Assembly (NCBI RefSeq): GCF_029633865.1
Contig: NC_079212.1
Span: 80,692,672-80,756,671, forward strand
Source of the DNA: Lampris incognitus
Taxonomy: Eukaryota; Chordata; Actinopteri; Lampriformes; Lampridae
DNA length: 64,000 bases
Direction of reading: 5' to 3'
Shown here: positions 31,793 to 44,890 of the stretch, piece by piece
Layout: each line of letters starts with the position of its first letter
Numbering within the stretch: position 1 is the stretch's first letter
The notes under the pieces: model-generated
Told to the model about the DNA's origin: nothing
Databases searched by the model: none
Seen by the model: the letters and a program-made list of their open reading frames with translations, nothing else
Program-made: the position numbers and the translations under genes

Positions 31793-32313
31793 ATGAGAAG
31801 AGGAGGTAATTCGAATAAAGGTAGCCGTACAATCCAAAAGGGTAACGCACCAGATACACAGGGAGCGAAGAAACAGTCGGAGCAAGGTAATAGCAAACAC
31901 GAGGTTGAAGAAGCTACAATGGCGGCGGACACAGCTGAGACATTGCGTGCCGGATTAGCAGCTATCGCTAAAGAGATAAAAGAATTCAAACAAGAGCTAC
32001 GAGGTGACTTTGCCAGACTCAAAGATGAGGTGAAAAGGGATGTGAAGGAAGAGATTGCTTGCTTCCGAGAAGAAATGACACAGAAGTTTGCAGAGAGCAA
32101 CGGCGAAATACGCACATGAGTGAAGCCCAGAAGCGCATAGCCGAGCTAGAGGAATGGCAGGCGGACTCGACAGAACTACTGATGGACATGTCGATCCAAA
32201 CGCGCCAGATGCAAGAAAAAATAATGGACCTGGAAGGGAGGTCAAGGAGGAACAATATTCGAATCTTTGGTGTGCCAGAGGAAACGGAGGGAGGCTCCAT
32301 TACCCAGTTAGTC
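31793..32313 (+). pseudogene. LINE-b ORF1 fragment
   Basis: ATG 31793 opens MRRGGNSNKGSRTIQKGN, followed by a long charged coiled coil (EIKEFKQELRGDFARLKDEV) to a TGA at 32119. After a one-frame change it continues MSEAQKRIAELEEWQ and LEGRSRRNNIRIFGVPEE, the diagnostic entry to the L1 ORF1 RRM. It stops abruptly near 32313 where unrelated sequence begins, so the RRM and C-terminal domain are absent. Confidence 0.85.
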
Positions 32314-33316
32314 CATGGGCCAGACGATATTTCGGTACACTCAAGGTGGCAAAACTTACTTATAATTTTTGAAAGGATCCATGTCTGTAGATAATATTTT
32401 GGTATGATAACCATTCCTGAGTGGCAGCTGTATCACAGTTATCAGCTCATGAAGTTAACCACCCGATAAACTAAATTGCATTTTAGACGCTGGTGCATAT
32501 CCTGGTTTAGCCTCATGGTCAGGACATTTTTCAATGTTCTATAATATTGTCTTTGGTATCATTTTAAAGGGGACCGTCTTAGCTTTCATTCAAGCCCTGT
32601 TGTGGATATTTCTCACAAATATAGAGGTCACTTGAGCTCTTCAACCCGTCAATAACACACATCTTTCTGCAATTTTCCCCTAAACTACATACTTTCTTTT
32701 AGCCCTGTGGCATCTAGGAATATCAGGGACACAAAACACAAAAACTGGAATACTCACAGGACTGTAAAGATTCAGGAAATGTATAATATACCCATACTAT
32801 TTCATTGTGTGAGGTGATTGTGAGCCTTAAATGAGAACTAGACCAAAGCCAGTTAGGTCACAAACTGGTCTCTATACATTTGTTTAAATACACAATCAAA
32901 ATACATGATAAAAAGGAATACCATAGTGAGGTAATGAACTATTTTAATATTTTAAACAACATTGACATTTACATATACTTAGTCAATGATACATGTAATC
33001 TCATATCATTAGTGGGTGCAGTAATGGTAATGTAATGGTAATGGGTAGGGGTAATGGGTATATGTGAATATGGTTACATTATTGTTATCAAGCTCTGGGT
33101 AACCAAGTCCAGAATCAACATCCTGTGCATCAATAGACTACTACCACAGTAATACCATCAGAATCACCACACTGTCATTCATCAAACTGCTCGTTTCTCT
33201 CATCATCTGACTCCCCAAGTTCAAAGTCCAGTTCTGGACCATCCTGCTGTTTTTGGTTACTGCAGGTCTGTAACCTGCACATGTCTGTGCATGGAAGTCC
33301 ATTTGACAGGCACATG
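32314..33316 (-). other. ~1-kb non-LINE segment inside LINE-b, with a CXC-like coding tail
   Basis: The sequence does not resemble the LINE. On the minus strand 33316-33176 reads CMCLSNGLPCTDMCRLQTCS then a short acidic tail (ELDFELGESDDERNEQFDE) and a stop. The clustered cysteines resemble tesmin-type CXC motifs. Downstream on the minus strand (33175-32400) is AT-rich sequence with CCATTAC repeats at about 33005-33060, like a 3' UTR. It could be a captured transcript end or a piece of another transposon. The source is unknown. Confidence 0.4.
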
Positions 33317-35845
33317 CAGGCAACTAAACTGTTGGCAAAACGTATTCGCAAACAGCAAGCAGTTGGCCATATACATAAGATCAGAGACCCCCATTCAAAT
33401 GAGTTAACGAATATACCAGAAAGCATAGAGGACATATTTTTGGGATATTATAAAGAGCTATATTCACAACCCACACCTGCACCCGAAGCGGAAATTAATA
33501 CCTTTTTGAATTCATTAGATTTACCCTCAATTGGACGGCTCCAAAATGACAAATTAACAGCTGACATCAAGATGGAAGAGGTGATAGATGCAATAAATTT
33601 TTTGAAAACAATAGAAGCCCGGGCAGCGATGGATACCCTGCAGAATGGTACAAAGTGTTTAGGGAAGAGCTGGCACCGATACTTCTGAGATCCTTCAATT
33701 GGACACTTCACAATAATAAGATACCACCATCATGGTCAGAGGCAATAATCACAGTCATTCCAAAACCGGGAAAGGATAAAGAATATTGTGGGAACTACAG
33801 ACCTATTTCATTATTAAATGTAGATTATAAAATATATATGACAATTATCTCCAAAAGGTTAAACTCATTCATAGGTGATTTGATAGATGAAGATCAAACA
33901 GGATTCATGAGAGAAAGACAAACGCATGATAATATCAGAAGGACATTGCATATTGTTGATCAAGCGAGTAAGAGAAAACAAACTACACTATTAGTAAGTT
34001 TAGATGCAGAAAAAGCATTCGATCGGGTGTCTTGGAATTTTTTGTATGCAGTATTGGAACGACTAGGGTTCAGCAATAAGTCAATACAGTGCATTAAAAC
34101 ATTATATCAACAACCTAATGCTCGGATTAAAATAAACGGGAGTTTAACGAACAAGTTCAGTTTGCAGAGGTCGACAAGACAAGGATGCTGTTTGTCTCCG
34201 ACACTGTTCGCGTTATTCATTGAGCCTTTAGCGGAGGCCATTCGCCAAAATGAAGGAATTAATGGAGTGACAGTGAATGGCACTGTCCACAAGGTGGGGC
34301 TATTTGCTGATGATGTCATAGCCTATCTTGAGCAACCACATACATCACTCCCTCAACTAATGAAGTTACTAGAACTATATGGTCATTTATCTGGATATAA
34401 AATTAACATCTCAAAAACACAGGTGCTAGTTCTCAATTATACTCCAACCACAGAATTCAAGGGAAAATTTTACTTTAATTGGAATCTAAACAAAATCAAA
34501 TATTTGGGAATTTACATTACCAAGGAATTGTCTAAATTACATAATGCAAATTACGGCAAGATCCACGATGTGATGCAAAAGGATATTGATAGATGGTCCA
34601 CTCTGCCACTTGACTTCAGCTCAAGAATTGAGACAGTTAGAATGAATATTCTACCAAGGCTTCTTTATCTATTCCAATCGTTGCCTGTAGAGGTGACTCA
34701 AGCTCAATTTGATAGGTGGGATAGGACAATATCTAGATTTATTTGGGGAGGGAAGAAGGTATGAAACTCTCCAACTCTCAAAGGAAAAGGGAGGTATGGG
34801 TTTACCAAATCTAAAAGAATATTTCAAAGCTGCCCAACTGAGATATGCTGTTGACTGGTGTAGGCAAGATTACATGGCCAAGTGGAAAGTCATGGAAAGG
34901 GAATATGGTGGGTACTCTATCCAGAATATTTTAGGGGATAAAGAAGTATACAAGAAAACAAAAACCCACATGGATTCAGTCACATTATTTACACTGGAGT
35001 TATGGTTTAAATTGATTAAAATCAACAAATTACGAGATGAGATACAGTTATTGAGATGGGTAGCATATGATAGAGACTTTACTCCAGCGAGGCATGACAC
35101 AGTTTTTAAACTGTGGGTTAACTGGGGAATCACAGCATGGTGCACTCTAGAGGAAAAAGGGGAGATGGAGAGTTTTCAGGGTATGAAAGACAAGTTTGAT
35201 TTGGAGAATCATGACTTCTTTAGATATTTACAATTAAGGGATTATTACAACAAACGTATCAGGAGAGGACCCTCCATGGAGGTGAACAGTGTGATTCAAA
35301 TTATAATCAACGCATATAAAGGGAGAAAATCTAGGACTATATCTGTACTATATCAAGCTCTCACAACTAATAAACACTCAACTACATATATAAAAGAAAA
35401 ATGGGAATTAGAATTTGGCCCAGAAATTACAGAGGACTGGCAGAATATGTGGAAAGTTCATCAATCCTCCACTAGTTCGCGGATATGGAGGGAATTCTCC
35501 TGGAAAAATCTGATACGTTTTTTTATTACACCAAAAATCAAAAATAGATACTCCAGCACCAAACTGTCATGCTGGAGGAAATGTGGAACAGAGGATGTAG
35601 ACCACTCGCATATATTTTGGAAATGTAATAAGCTAGCGATGTTTTGGGAGATGGTTCATGATGTAATACAAAAGGTACTTGGATATGACTTCCCTAAGAG
35701 CTATATGACCCTCTATTTCTGTAATTTTAAAAACGACGATATAGGGCCAAGTGATAGATGTTTGGTTAAGATACTGCTGATTGCGGCTAAGAAGGCAATC
35801 ACAAGAAAATGGTGCCAGGTGGACGCCCCCACACAAGGACAATGA
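33317..35845 (+). pseudogene. LINE-b ORF2 (reverse transcriptase and C-terminus), no endonuclease
   Basis: It begins KLLAKRIRKQQAVGHIHKIRD. After a frame change near 33655 the RT is well kept: GNYRPISLLNVDYKIYMTII, DQTGFMRERQTHDNIRR, SLDAEKAFDRVSW, RQGCCLSPTLFALFIEPL and an intact FADD (LFADDVIAY). Another frame change at about 34740-34764 leads to the C-terminal part (GGMGLPNLKEYFKAAQLRY; WRKCGTEDVDHSHIFWKC, the H/C-rich zf-RVT motif). It stops at 35845. The endonuclease is missing, yet insertion hallmarks are present, so the deletion either preceded or occurred after insertion. Confidence 0.9.
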
Positions 35846-36193
35846 ATGGAAATAGTGGAAGACATTCATACAATGGAAAAACTGACTCATCGATTGAGAC
35901 TTACAGTACCTCGGATGGAAGACCAGTGGAAGAAATGGACATGGTTTAAGGAGCAAACACGCGACAACATAATTCATGACAACACTTAAGACTGGAAAGT
36001 TAGACCCACAGGAAGCTCATGTAGTTCATTTTTTTGTGTGTTTTTTTGTTTGTTTGTTTTGAGTTGCCCTGTTGGGCTTGTGTGCAAGTAAATGTAGATA
36101 ATTCAATGTTTACTTCTGAATACGGATGCCATGTTTGTATTGACCTAAAAACTTCAATAAAAACTAAAGTGATAAAAAAAAATGACAGTCTTA

Positions 36194-37526
36194 CCCAGAT
36201 TTCTCTATCTTTTTCAAATGATTCCCATATTCATACCTAAGACAACTTCTCAACAATTAGATAGATTAATTTTATCCTTCATCTGGAACAATTCAAACCC
36301 CAGGATGAAGAAAATATACTTGGAGGTCCCTAAGGAGACAGGGGGATTAGGCTGCCTATCTTTATTTGTTACTACTGGGCTGCGAACATTGTAAAACTTT
36401 TACATTGGGCATTTACATATAAGAATCAACAGGGTACAGATTGGGTTGACATGGAGCTCTTATTCAGTCCTTTACCGATATTCACCTCTCCACTACCACA
36501 TAACCGTAACATACAAATAACAAACCCGGTGGTTAAAGCTTCACTTAGGATATGGCTCCAGTTTAGGAGGCATTTTGGATTAAAGCATGCTAGCGGGCTT
36601 TTGCCAGTAGCAAATAATCAATTCTTCTCGTCATCTGTGTTAGATAACGCATTTCAACTTTGGCATAGAAATGGACTGGTGTTTTTCTGTGATCTGTTTA
36701 AAGATGGAACATTCACCTCATTTGAAACACTTACCAAAGACCATAACATACCCAGATCCCATTTTTTTAGACACCTTCAAATCAGTAGTTTTGCCAAGAA
36801 AGTGTTTCCCTCATTTCCGTATCTGCCACCCAGGAGCCAATTAGATGTTATTCTAGAGAAAGATCCCTTTGGGAAGAGACGGGTCTCTATAAATTACACA
36901 CTGATGCAGGGATTGAAACAGATATCCTGGGACAAAACAAAAACTGCATGGGGGAGAGAGATTTGGGTGTAGAGCTTTCTGAAGAGGCATGGCAGGACAG
37001 CTTAACTCGTATACATACGTCCTCATTGTGTATACGACATGGGTTAATTCAGTTTCAGGCGCTTCACCGTCTTCACTACTCGGGGGACAAGCTTGCCAGA
37101 ATCTTTCCTACCACAGACCCTGGCTGTCCGAGGTGCAGCCATAGTCCAGCCTCGGTGGGACACATGTTCTGGGCATGCCCCTCCCTCAACAGTTATTGGG
37201 GACAGATATTTAATGTATTCTCACATATCTGTAAACAGACCATAAACCCTGATTTTCACACAGCCATATTTGGCATACCACCCCCTAACTGTAAGGTCAC
37301 AACTTTGCAGGCAAATGCTCTAGCATTTGCCTCATTACTAGCACGCAGACTTATCCTATTTAACCGGAAGTGGAATAAAGCGCCATCATTTTTGCAGTGG
37401 CTGAGGGAGGTGTTGTCCTTTCTACCTTTAGAAAAGCTCCGATATAAAATATGTAAAACCCGCAAAAACCTTACTTTGACCTGGAGTCCTTTCATAGACT
37501 TTATTGAAGGTTTTCCCTTTTATTGA
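36194..37526 (+). pseudogene. LINE-a ORF2, C-terminal part
   Basis: It continues LINE-a after the LINE-b duplication: LPRFLYLFQMIPIFIPKTTS, then LDRLILSFIWNN and LEVPKETGGLGCL, with frame changes near 36390 and 36950. The end carries CPRCSHSPASVGHMFWACP, the zf-RVT motif typical of L1-like C-termini, and a stop at 37524-37526. Confidence 0.88.
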
Positions 37527-37782
37527 ATGTACTTTTTATTTACCTGCTTGTAACGAAAATACTTATAGATATATGTGTATAACTTTATATCGTCTTTAAA
37601 AGTATGGTTATTATGTGGAATTGGAATAAGAAATCCCTGCATAGTCCTTTTTTTTAGCCTTGGGGGGGAGGGGGGATTCCTACATGTTTATTTTTGTTGT
37701 TGTTGTTGTTGTTGTTGTTGTTCGTGTGCTTTGTATATCTGTTCCAAAAAACTTGAAAATTGGAAAATAAAGTTTAAAAAAA
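37527..37782 (+). other. LINE-a 3' UTR with (TTG)n tract and poly(A) signal
   Basis: Non-coding tail with a short G-run, (TTG)9-10 at about 37693-37722, AATAAA at 37766-37771 and a final A-run. A target duplication partner was not found because the LINE's 5' end is undefined. Confidence 0.7.
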
Positions 37783-38173
37783 CAACTCTTTATAACATAA
37801 GATCATGTCCAACATATCTTACTTTCTATTTATACACTTCTCTCATAATATCGTCTAAACTAGCACAGTTCGGGCTTTCCTCCATCTCGTCCATTCTGCT
37901 TTTCACTTCCTGCCCTCCATCTGAATCTCGCGCGTCATCAGAATCACGTGACTGCAAACAAGCATTTAACAGAAAACAATAGGAAAACATAATGTCTTTG
38001 CAGCATGCACATTTAAATGTACCCACTGTGTTTGGATATGTTAGCTCATGGGATACTGGGCAGCAGTACCAGTAGAACGCAAACCATGCTGGTAAATGTC
38101 AAGAAAAAGGAAGTGACACATGAAACAGAGAAGTGAAATCCATCTGGAAACAAATGGCCTGCCAGTGCTGACT

Positions 38174-39827
<1,654 letters not shown>

Positions 39828-39982
39828 AAGAATGATGAAGAAAGTATCCTTATTAAGAGCTGAAGATACACCACGGAAGAACTGTGCACATAAGGGAACT
39901 TTCCAGAGCCACTTGTTATCCACGACCGCTTCGCCAGCAAGAGTCCCTCCAAACCAAGTGAAGCTCTCGGCTGTGCAGGGCC
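39828..39982 (-). CDS. Candidate orphan internal exon of a host gene
   Basis: A 155-nt stretch on the minus strand lies between a strong acceptor (CCCCTTTGTTTGCAG) and a consensus donor (GTAAGT). With two leading bases it encodes 51 codons without a stop, including CTAESFTWFGGTLAGEAVV, KWLWKVPLCAQFF and NKDTFFIIL. A second frame is also open, so the reading frame is not certain. The composition looks like real protein, possibly membrane-associated at its end. I do not recognise the family, and no neighbouring exon was found. It lies 1.5 kb downstream of the CT microsatellite and beside a Gmr1-like fragment. Confidence 0.4.
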
Positions 39983-40429
39983 CTGCAAACAAAGGGGAAG
40001 TGTATGAACAAACTGGGGAGGCACTTCCAGGAGGATGGTGAGGGTACAGTCACATCTCACATTGCACTCGCTAAACAAACCATACATTCTCTATTAGCTC
40101 AGTCTTACAAGAAGAAAATCTATAAATGTGACCATCAACCAAAAACAAAATATGGTGGCCAACAAGGATGATTTTAATGTAAAAGTCAAAACAAAAACAT
40201 GAATGGAAAATGCTCCAAATCCAGAAAGGCTACAAATATGAAAAACACAAAGAAAAACTATACCATGGAAACGTATTGCAAGCACAGAAACATACTACAA
40301 AATGCATAGACAAATGTAAATAGGAAACACAATATAAGTACAGAAACACCGCAAATGAAAAAAAAGCATACAAAAACAAACAAGACAACAGTAACACTGA
40401 TATCTTACAATCAAGAAACACAATTATGC

Positions 40430-41720
40430 AGTTCCTTTTTGTTGCAAGGTCGAGGGCAGTTTTCGATAGCTTCCACCTTATCCACTTTCAGACGTACATC
40501 ACCTCATCCCAGTTGACAACCCAAGTACTGTGTTTCCTGCTGTGTCCTCTCACATTTGGAGAGGCTGAGTGTCAACCCAGCCTCCTTGATCTTTCCCAGG
40601 ACCAGTAATAGGTGTTGGACATGCTCCTTCCATGTGTTGCTGAAGATTACCACATCATCGAGGTAAGCTGCGCTGCAGTTGTCACCACCCCGGAGGACTC
40701 GGTCCATCAGTCTCTGGGAGGTAGCTGGCGCTCCATGCAGTCCAAATGGCATCACGGTAAACTGGAAATGTCCAGCAGGTGTTTGGAATGCTGTGTAGGC
40801 CAGCAAGACTCCCCCATTGGCACCTATCAGTATCCCTTGCACAGATCAAGGATGGTGATGTACTTGGCTGCGCTGATTTTCTCCAGCAACTCATCGATTC
40901 TTGGCATGGGGTAGGCGTCAAACTCCGAGATGGAATTGAGCTTCTTGAAATCAATACATATCCGGAGAGAACCATGCTTCTTGAAGACGATGACCACTGG
41001 ACTGCACAACTGTGAGTTGGACAACTCAATCACTCCAAGCTTCAATGTCCCCCTCCACCTCCTGCTGCAGCTTTTCCACCAACTGTTGTGGGGCATGGTA
41101 TAGGACATTGGTGGACTGGTCGTCTGTCCTTTAGGCAAGTGACATGCTCAGTGAGGGTGGTTTTCCATGGGCTGGCAGCAAAGAGGGAAGGAGTCTCCTA
41201 GAAGTCTTGGAGGAGCTGTGCAGCGTACTTTGTTGCAAGATGTGCCAGCACAGGAGTAGCAGTCTTGGTTAGGGTTTCCAGTCCCATCTCCACTTCCTCT
41301 TCAGCACCTCCATCACCAGCAGAAGTTTTCCTGGAACCTTGATTGGATGCTCCTTCCACTCTTTCAGTAGGTTCACATGGTAGGTCTGTTTTGGTTTCTT
41401 CTTTTCTGGGTGTCTGACCTCGTATTTGACCGGCTCCATCTTGCGTGTGATGATGAATGGCTCTTGCCATTTCACCAAGAGCTTGCTGTTGGAAGAAGGG
41501 TGTAGCAACAGGGCTTTTTGGCCAAGCTGGAACTCATGTTGTTGGTCATACCAGGTCTTCTGGTTTTTCTAGGCCTTATGTAGGTTGACCCCAGCCTCCT
41601 CCTTGTATCTTGCCAGCTGATCCCTCACCTCAAGCAAAAACTGCACCACCCCTCTGTCCCTTGGAGTGGTGGAAGGGCCTCCCAGTCCTTTTGGAGCAGA
41701 TCCAATGGCCCCTGTACATC
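40430..41720 (-). pseudogene. Gmr1-like Gypsy fragment: integrase C-terminus upstream of RT
   Basis: Read leftwards, 41720-41270 encodes an integrase C-terminal region (VRDQLARYKEEAGVNLHKA, then LLHPSSNSKLLVKWQEPF and YHVNLLKEW). Only after it comes RT (41138-40504), with VVIVFKKHGSLRICIDFKKL, DAYPMPRIDELLEKI, TVMPFGLHGAPATSQRLMD and YLDD (SAAYLDDVVIF). Integrase before RT is the order of the Gmr1 clade described from Atlantic cod; it is the reverse of normal Ty3/Gypsy. Several stops and frameshifts break it. It ends mid-RT near 40430 and merges with Pao integrase sequence near 41720, with no LTRs seen. Confidence 0.75.
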
Positions 41721-41744
41721 CAAGCCAAATACTCAAATGGGGAA

Positions 41745-43104
41745 AAACGTGTTGAAGTCTGGGGAACCTAGTTTTTTGACATGTATTTGCATTGTTGCCC
41801 CTTGCCATCCTTTGTTGTTCTGTGCATCGCCTGAACTTCCTGCATTTTGTACACTTGTATATATGCGATGACACTGCCTTGCTGCATCCTAGGATCCATA
41901 TGCCATTGGATCGAAGCTCATTCATGGTCATTCCGCGACCTTGATGGTGCACTCTCTAATGATAATGTTTGGTGAGTAATGCCGACACGTAGCTCTATCT
42001 TGGGAAGACAGCTGGACGCCGACTCTGAGGATACCTTGGTTATCCAGGAATGTGCTTAACTTATGCAACTTGTTGGCCTTGTCTTTGATTTGTGTTGTCT
42101 TCTGATGCTGGAGGACCTGCATTTTTTGACAGGATTGCTTGTTTGACCACCTTCATTATGGTCAGCTCTGCTTCCCTTCTTTCCTCCAAACTGGTGGCTT
42201 CATAGGACCCTGGCTTGAGCCCTTTGATTTTCTTTACCCAGCACTTGAGTCTGGTGATATCTTTCACCATTCTTGACCAGTCAGAGAACTTGTGTAGGCG
42301 ATCTAACCCTGACCTTACTTCCTTTGTTTGGTTGTCATGAACCTGGGCCTTCTTGAGCTCTGGGTCACTGCTTGCGATTTCTCCCACCTTGACTACTCTG
42401 CTTGGTAGCTCTTTCTGCCAAAGAAAGGTTGGGCATGTGAACCAGTTAGAAGCTACAAGTTGCTCTGCTGTGAGACCTCTTGAGGCGTGACCTGCTCGAT
42501 TCTCTTCACAAGCCACATACCTCCATTGTGCAGACTCCGTGCTTTGCTTGATTTGTTCCACGCGGTTTGCTACGAACACATGAAATCTTCTGGCTCCATT
42601 ATTGATGTATCCGAGGACAACCATCAAATCAGTCCAGAAGAATTTTTGTAGGCAATCTACTTCCAGTTCTTCTTTGAGCATGTCATTGGTGCGGACAGCC
42701 ACCACTGCTGCTGACAGCTCGAGTCTTGGTATGGTTGTCACCTTAGTGGGGGCGACTCTTGACATTCCCATAACTAAGGAGCAGTGAACTTCGTTGGATG
42801 CACTGACAGCTCTGAGATACGAGCACTTCGCCATAGCCTGACACACTGGCATCGGTGAAATGGTGGAGCTCGTAGTGCTGGACCTTGAAATTTGATGGAA
42901 TGTAGCTTCTCTTGATCCTCACGTCAGCCAGATTTTGCAGGTATAGGAGCCAAAATTCCCACAGAGGTCAAAGGTCATCAGGTAACGCGTCATCCCAACT
43001 GAGCTTGTCATGACACATCGCTGTAGGATCTGCTTTCCCATCAGGATGAAGGGTGCCACGAATCCAAGTGGATCGTATACTGAAGTGACCGTGGACAAGA
43101 CTCT
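41745..43104 (-). pseudogene. Pao pol, 3' part (RT end, RNase H, integrase start)
   Basis: It begins at the chromovirus join with VLSTVTSVYDPLGFVAPFIL, the conserved Pao RT block, then MAKCSYLRAVSASNEVHCSL and TTIPRLELSAAVVAVR. RNase H follows (FFWTDLMVVLGYINNGARRF; YVACEENRAGHASRG) and the integrase zinc region HHQGRGMTMNELRSNGIWIL with CTKCRKFR. After EQQRMA the sequence is no longer Pao. It is continuous in meaning with 47541-47870 across the chromovirus. Confidence 0.85.
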
Positions 43105-43109
43105 CCTCT

Positions 43110-43423
43110 TGTTACAGCCTCTCACCCTTGACATCAAAGCGATCACCCTTGACACCTGCTACACCAGCTGACACCTGCTACGCCAGCTGACACCTGCTGA
43201 CCCCCCCTTCACCCCGGCAATCGCCCTCACCCTTAAAAGGCCTCCACTATGGACCAGTCTTCGCTGGAACGTCGCCATTCATGGACTTCTGCCTGCCTGC
43301 CTGCCTACCTGCCACAGAGCCACCTCCTGCTCTACCCCCGAGATCGGTCACTTCAATAAAGACTGGATTCTTCCCTTACCTGGTTGTCCCGTCTGCTTTT
43401 GGGTTCTTTCCCGATACGTGACA
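43110..43423 (+). repeat. Chromovirus-G 5' LTR (314 bp)
   Basis: TGTTACAGCCTCTC to GATACGTGACA, with a 20-bp ACACCTGCTACRCCAGCTG-type tandem near its start and CAATAAAGAC (polyadenylation signal) at about 43355. Confidence 0.9.
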
Positions 43424-43439
43424 GTACGTTCCAGCCACT

Positions 43440-44890
43440 ATGGACCCAGCAGACCATTCCACCACAGACCTGGCCACGGTCTGTCAGGCTGTAGCCAACC
43501 AGGAATCGGTCCACGGCCAGCACAGCCAGGTGCTACAGGGGATGGCTGACGCCCTCCGTGGGCTCAGCTCAAAGATCTCCAGAATCCAGACCTAACTTAG
43601 TGCCTCCGCTAGCCCGGGATCCGCCCCTCCAGCTCCGCCACCCCCAGCGCCATCAACTTCGGCTAAGGAACCATGGGTTGCCCCGCTCGATAAGTATGAT
43701 GGAGATTTTGGACTTTGTCGCCCTTTTTTGATGCAGTGTGAGATTGTGTTTAACCAGCAGCCCAAGTCATATTCCACGGATGGAGCCAAAGTCGCTTACA
43801 TCATGGGTCTTCTCCGGGGAAGCACCCTGGATTGGGCTACAGCGGTGTGGGAGATGCGGGCCTCCACTTCCTCATCCTACGCTGAGTTCACCACTGCCTT
43901 TCGCCAGGTTTTTGATCATCCCGTGCATGGAAAGGATGCGTCAAAAAGACTGATCTCTCTCCGCCAGGGTTCCCGCAGCGTCGCTGACTACTCAGTTGAG
44001 TTCCGTACGCTATCAGCGGAGAGCGGATGGAACAACGAAGTCCCTCCAGGCCGGCTTTTCCAACGGGCTAAGCGAATCCATAAAGGACGAATTGGTTTCC
44101 TACCCCGAGCCTGGAGGGTTGGAGGAATTGGTTACCCTGGCCATTCGTGTGGACAACCATCTCCGGGAGCGGTAACAACTTACCACGGGCCACACCTCCA
44201 AACTCTGGGGGCCGAGCTCGCTCGACTGAGGTTGCCGTTCTCCGAGAAAGCCCGAGGCGTGACTCTTCCCCAGCTTCGGAGCCGATGCAACTCGGCCGCT
44301 TCCGGCTCAACCCGGAGGAGCGTCAACGCCGCATCACCGAGAACAGCTGCTTGTATTGTGGTCAGCCTGGTCACTTTCTCGCCTCCTGCCCTCACCGTTC
44401 CATCAAACTAGCAGGCTCACGAGGGAGGAGGAGGATCCTCGTGAGCCCAACTGTCTGCCCTCTGTCTCCTCGTCCACGTACCCAGTTGCAAGCTACCATC
44501 AGTTTTAAAGGTCAGTCCACTAAACTTTTGGCTTTAATTGACTCTGGAGCTGATGAAAGCTTTTTGGATGCAAGTGTTTTGAAGCAGCTAGGTCTTGCCA
44601 CTGTGAGTCTGGACCAGCCTCTTGAAGCTAATGCCCTGGATGGACGTCTCCTGGCCCGGATAACCTCTAAGACCGAGCCTGTGCGCCTCCTGTTGTCGGG
44701 AAACCATCAAGAGGAGTTAAGATTTTTCGTTATCAATTCTCCATTTGCTCCCATTATACTTGGTCATCCTTGGTTGGTTAAGCATAGTCCCCATATTGAT
44801 TGGTCATCGGCCAGAATTTTAAGTTGGAGTCCCGTCTGTCATGCCTTATGCCTCCAGTCTGCTCTGCCTCAGTCTGTCCCCTGTCGGGTG
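43440..44890 (+). pseudogene. Chromovirus-G gag and protease, broken
   Basis: ATG 43440 opens MDPADHSTTDLATVCQAV. A TAA at about 43593 interrupts it. The capsid-like region (PWVAPLDKYDGDFGLCRPFL; YIMGLLRGSTLDWATAVW; VEFRTLSAESGWN) then shifts frame near 44045. A CCHC knuckle [14 protein letters not shown] precedes the protease ([15 protein letters not shown] at about 44527-44570, followed by [16 protein letters not shown]). Just after [12 protein letters not shown] the RT is missing and the end of RNase H ([12 protein letters not shown]) follows. Confidence 0.88.

Larger units (their letters stand above)
31770..36178 (+). mobile_element. LINE-b: second L1-like LINE inserted in LINE-a
   Basis: It is flanked by a 15-bp target-site duplication AAAATGACAGTCTTA (31755-31769 and 36179-36193) and ends in AATAAA (about 36155) and GATAAAAAAA. 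It carries an ORF1 fragment, a ~1-kb foreign stretch and ORF2 from the pre-RT region on. The endonuclease domain is missing. The long duplication and A-tail show target-primed reverse transcription. Confidence 0.9.
15131..37782 (+). mobile_element. LINE-a: L1-like LINE split by three nested insertions
   Basis: One LINE can be followed through four segments: ORF1 and spacer (to 16451), spacer plus ORF2 endonuclease and RT (20713-23207), a short RT segment (31508-31769), and the ORF2 C-terminus with 3' UTR (36194-37782). The breaks coincide exactly with Gypsy-C (TSD TGCT), Gypsy-D (TSD CCTG) and LINE-b (TSD AAAATGACAGTCTTA). The 3' end has AATAAA at 37766-37771 and a short A-run. Frameshifts and a mutated RT active site make it dead. 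Confidence 0.9.
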
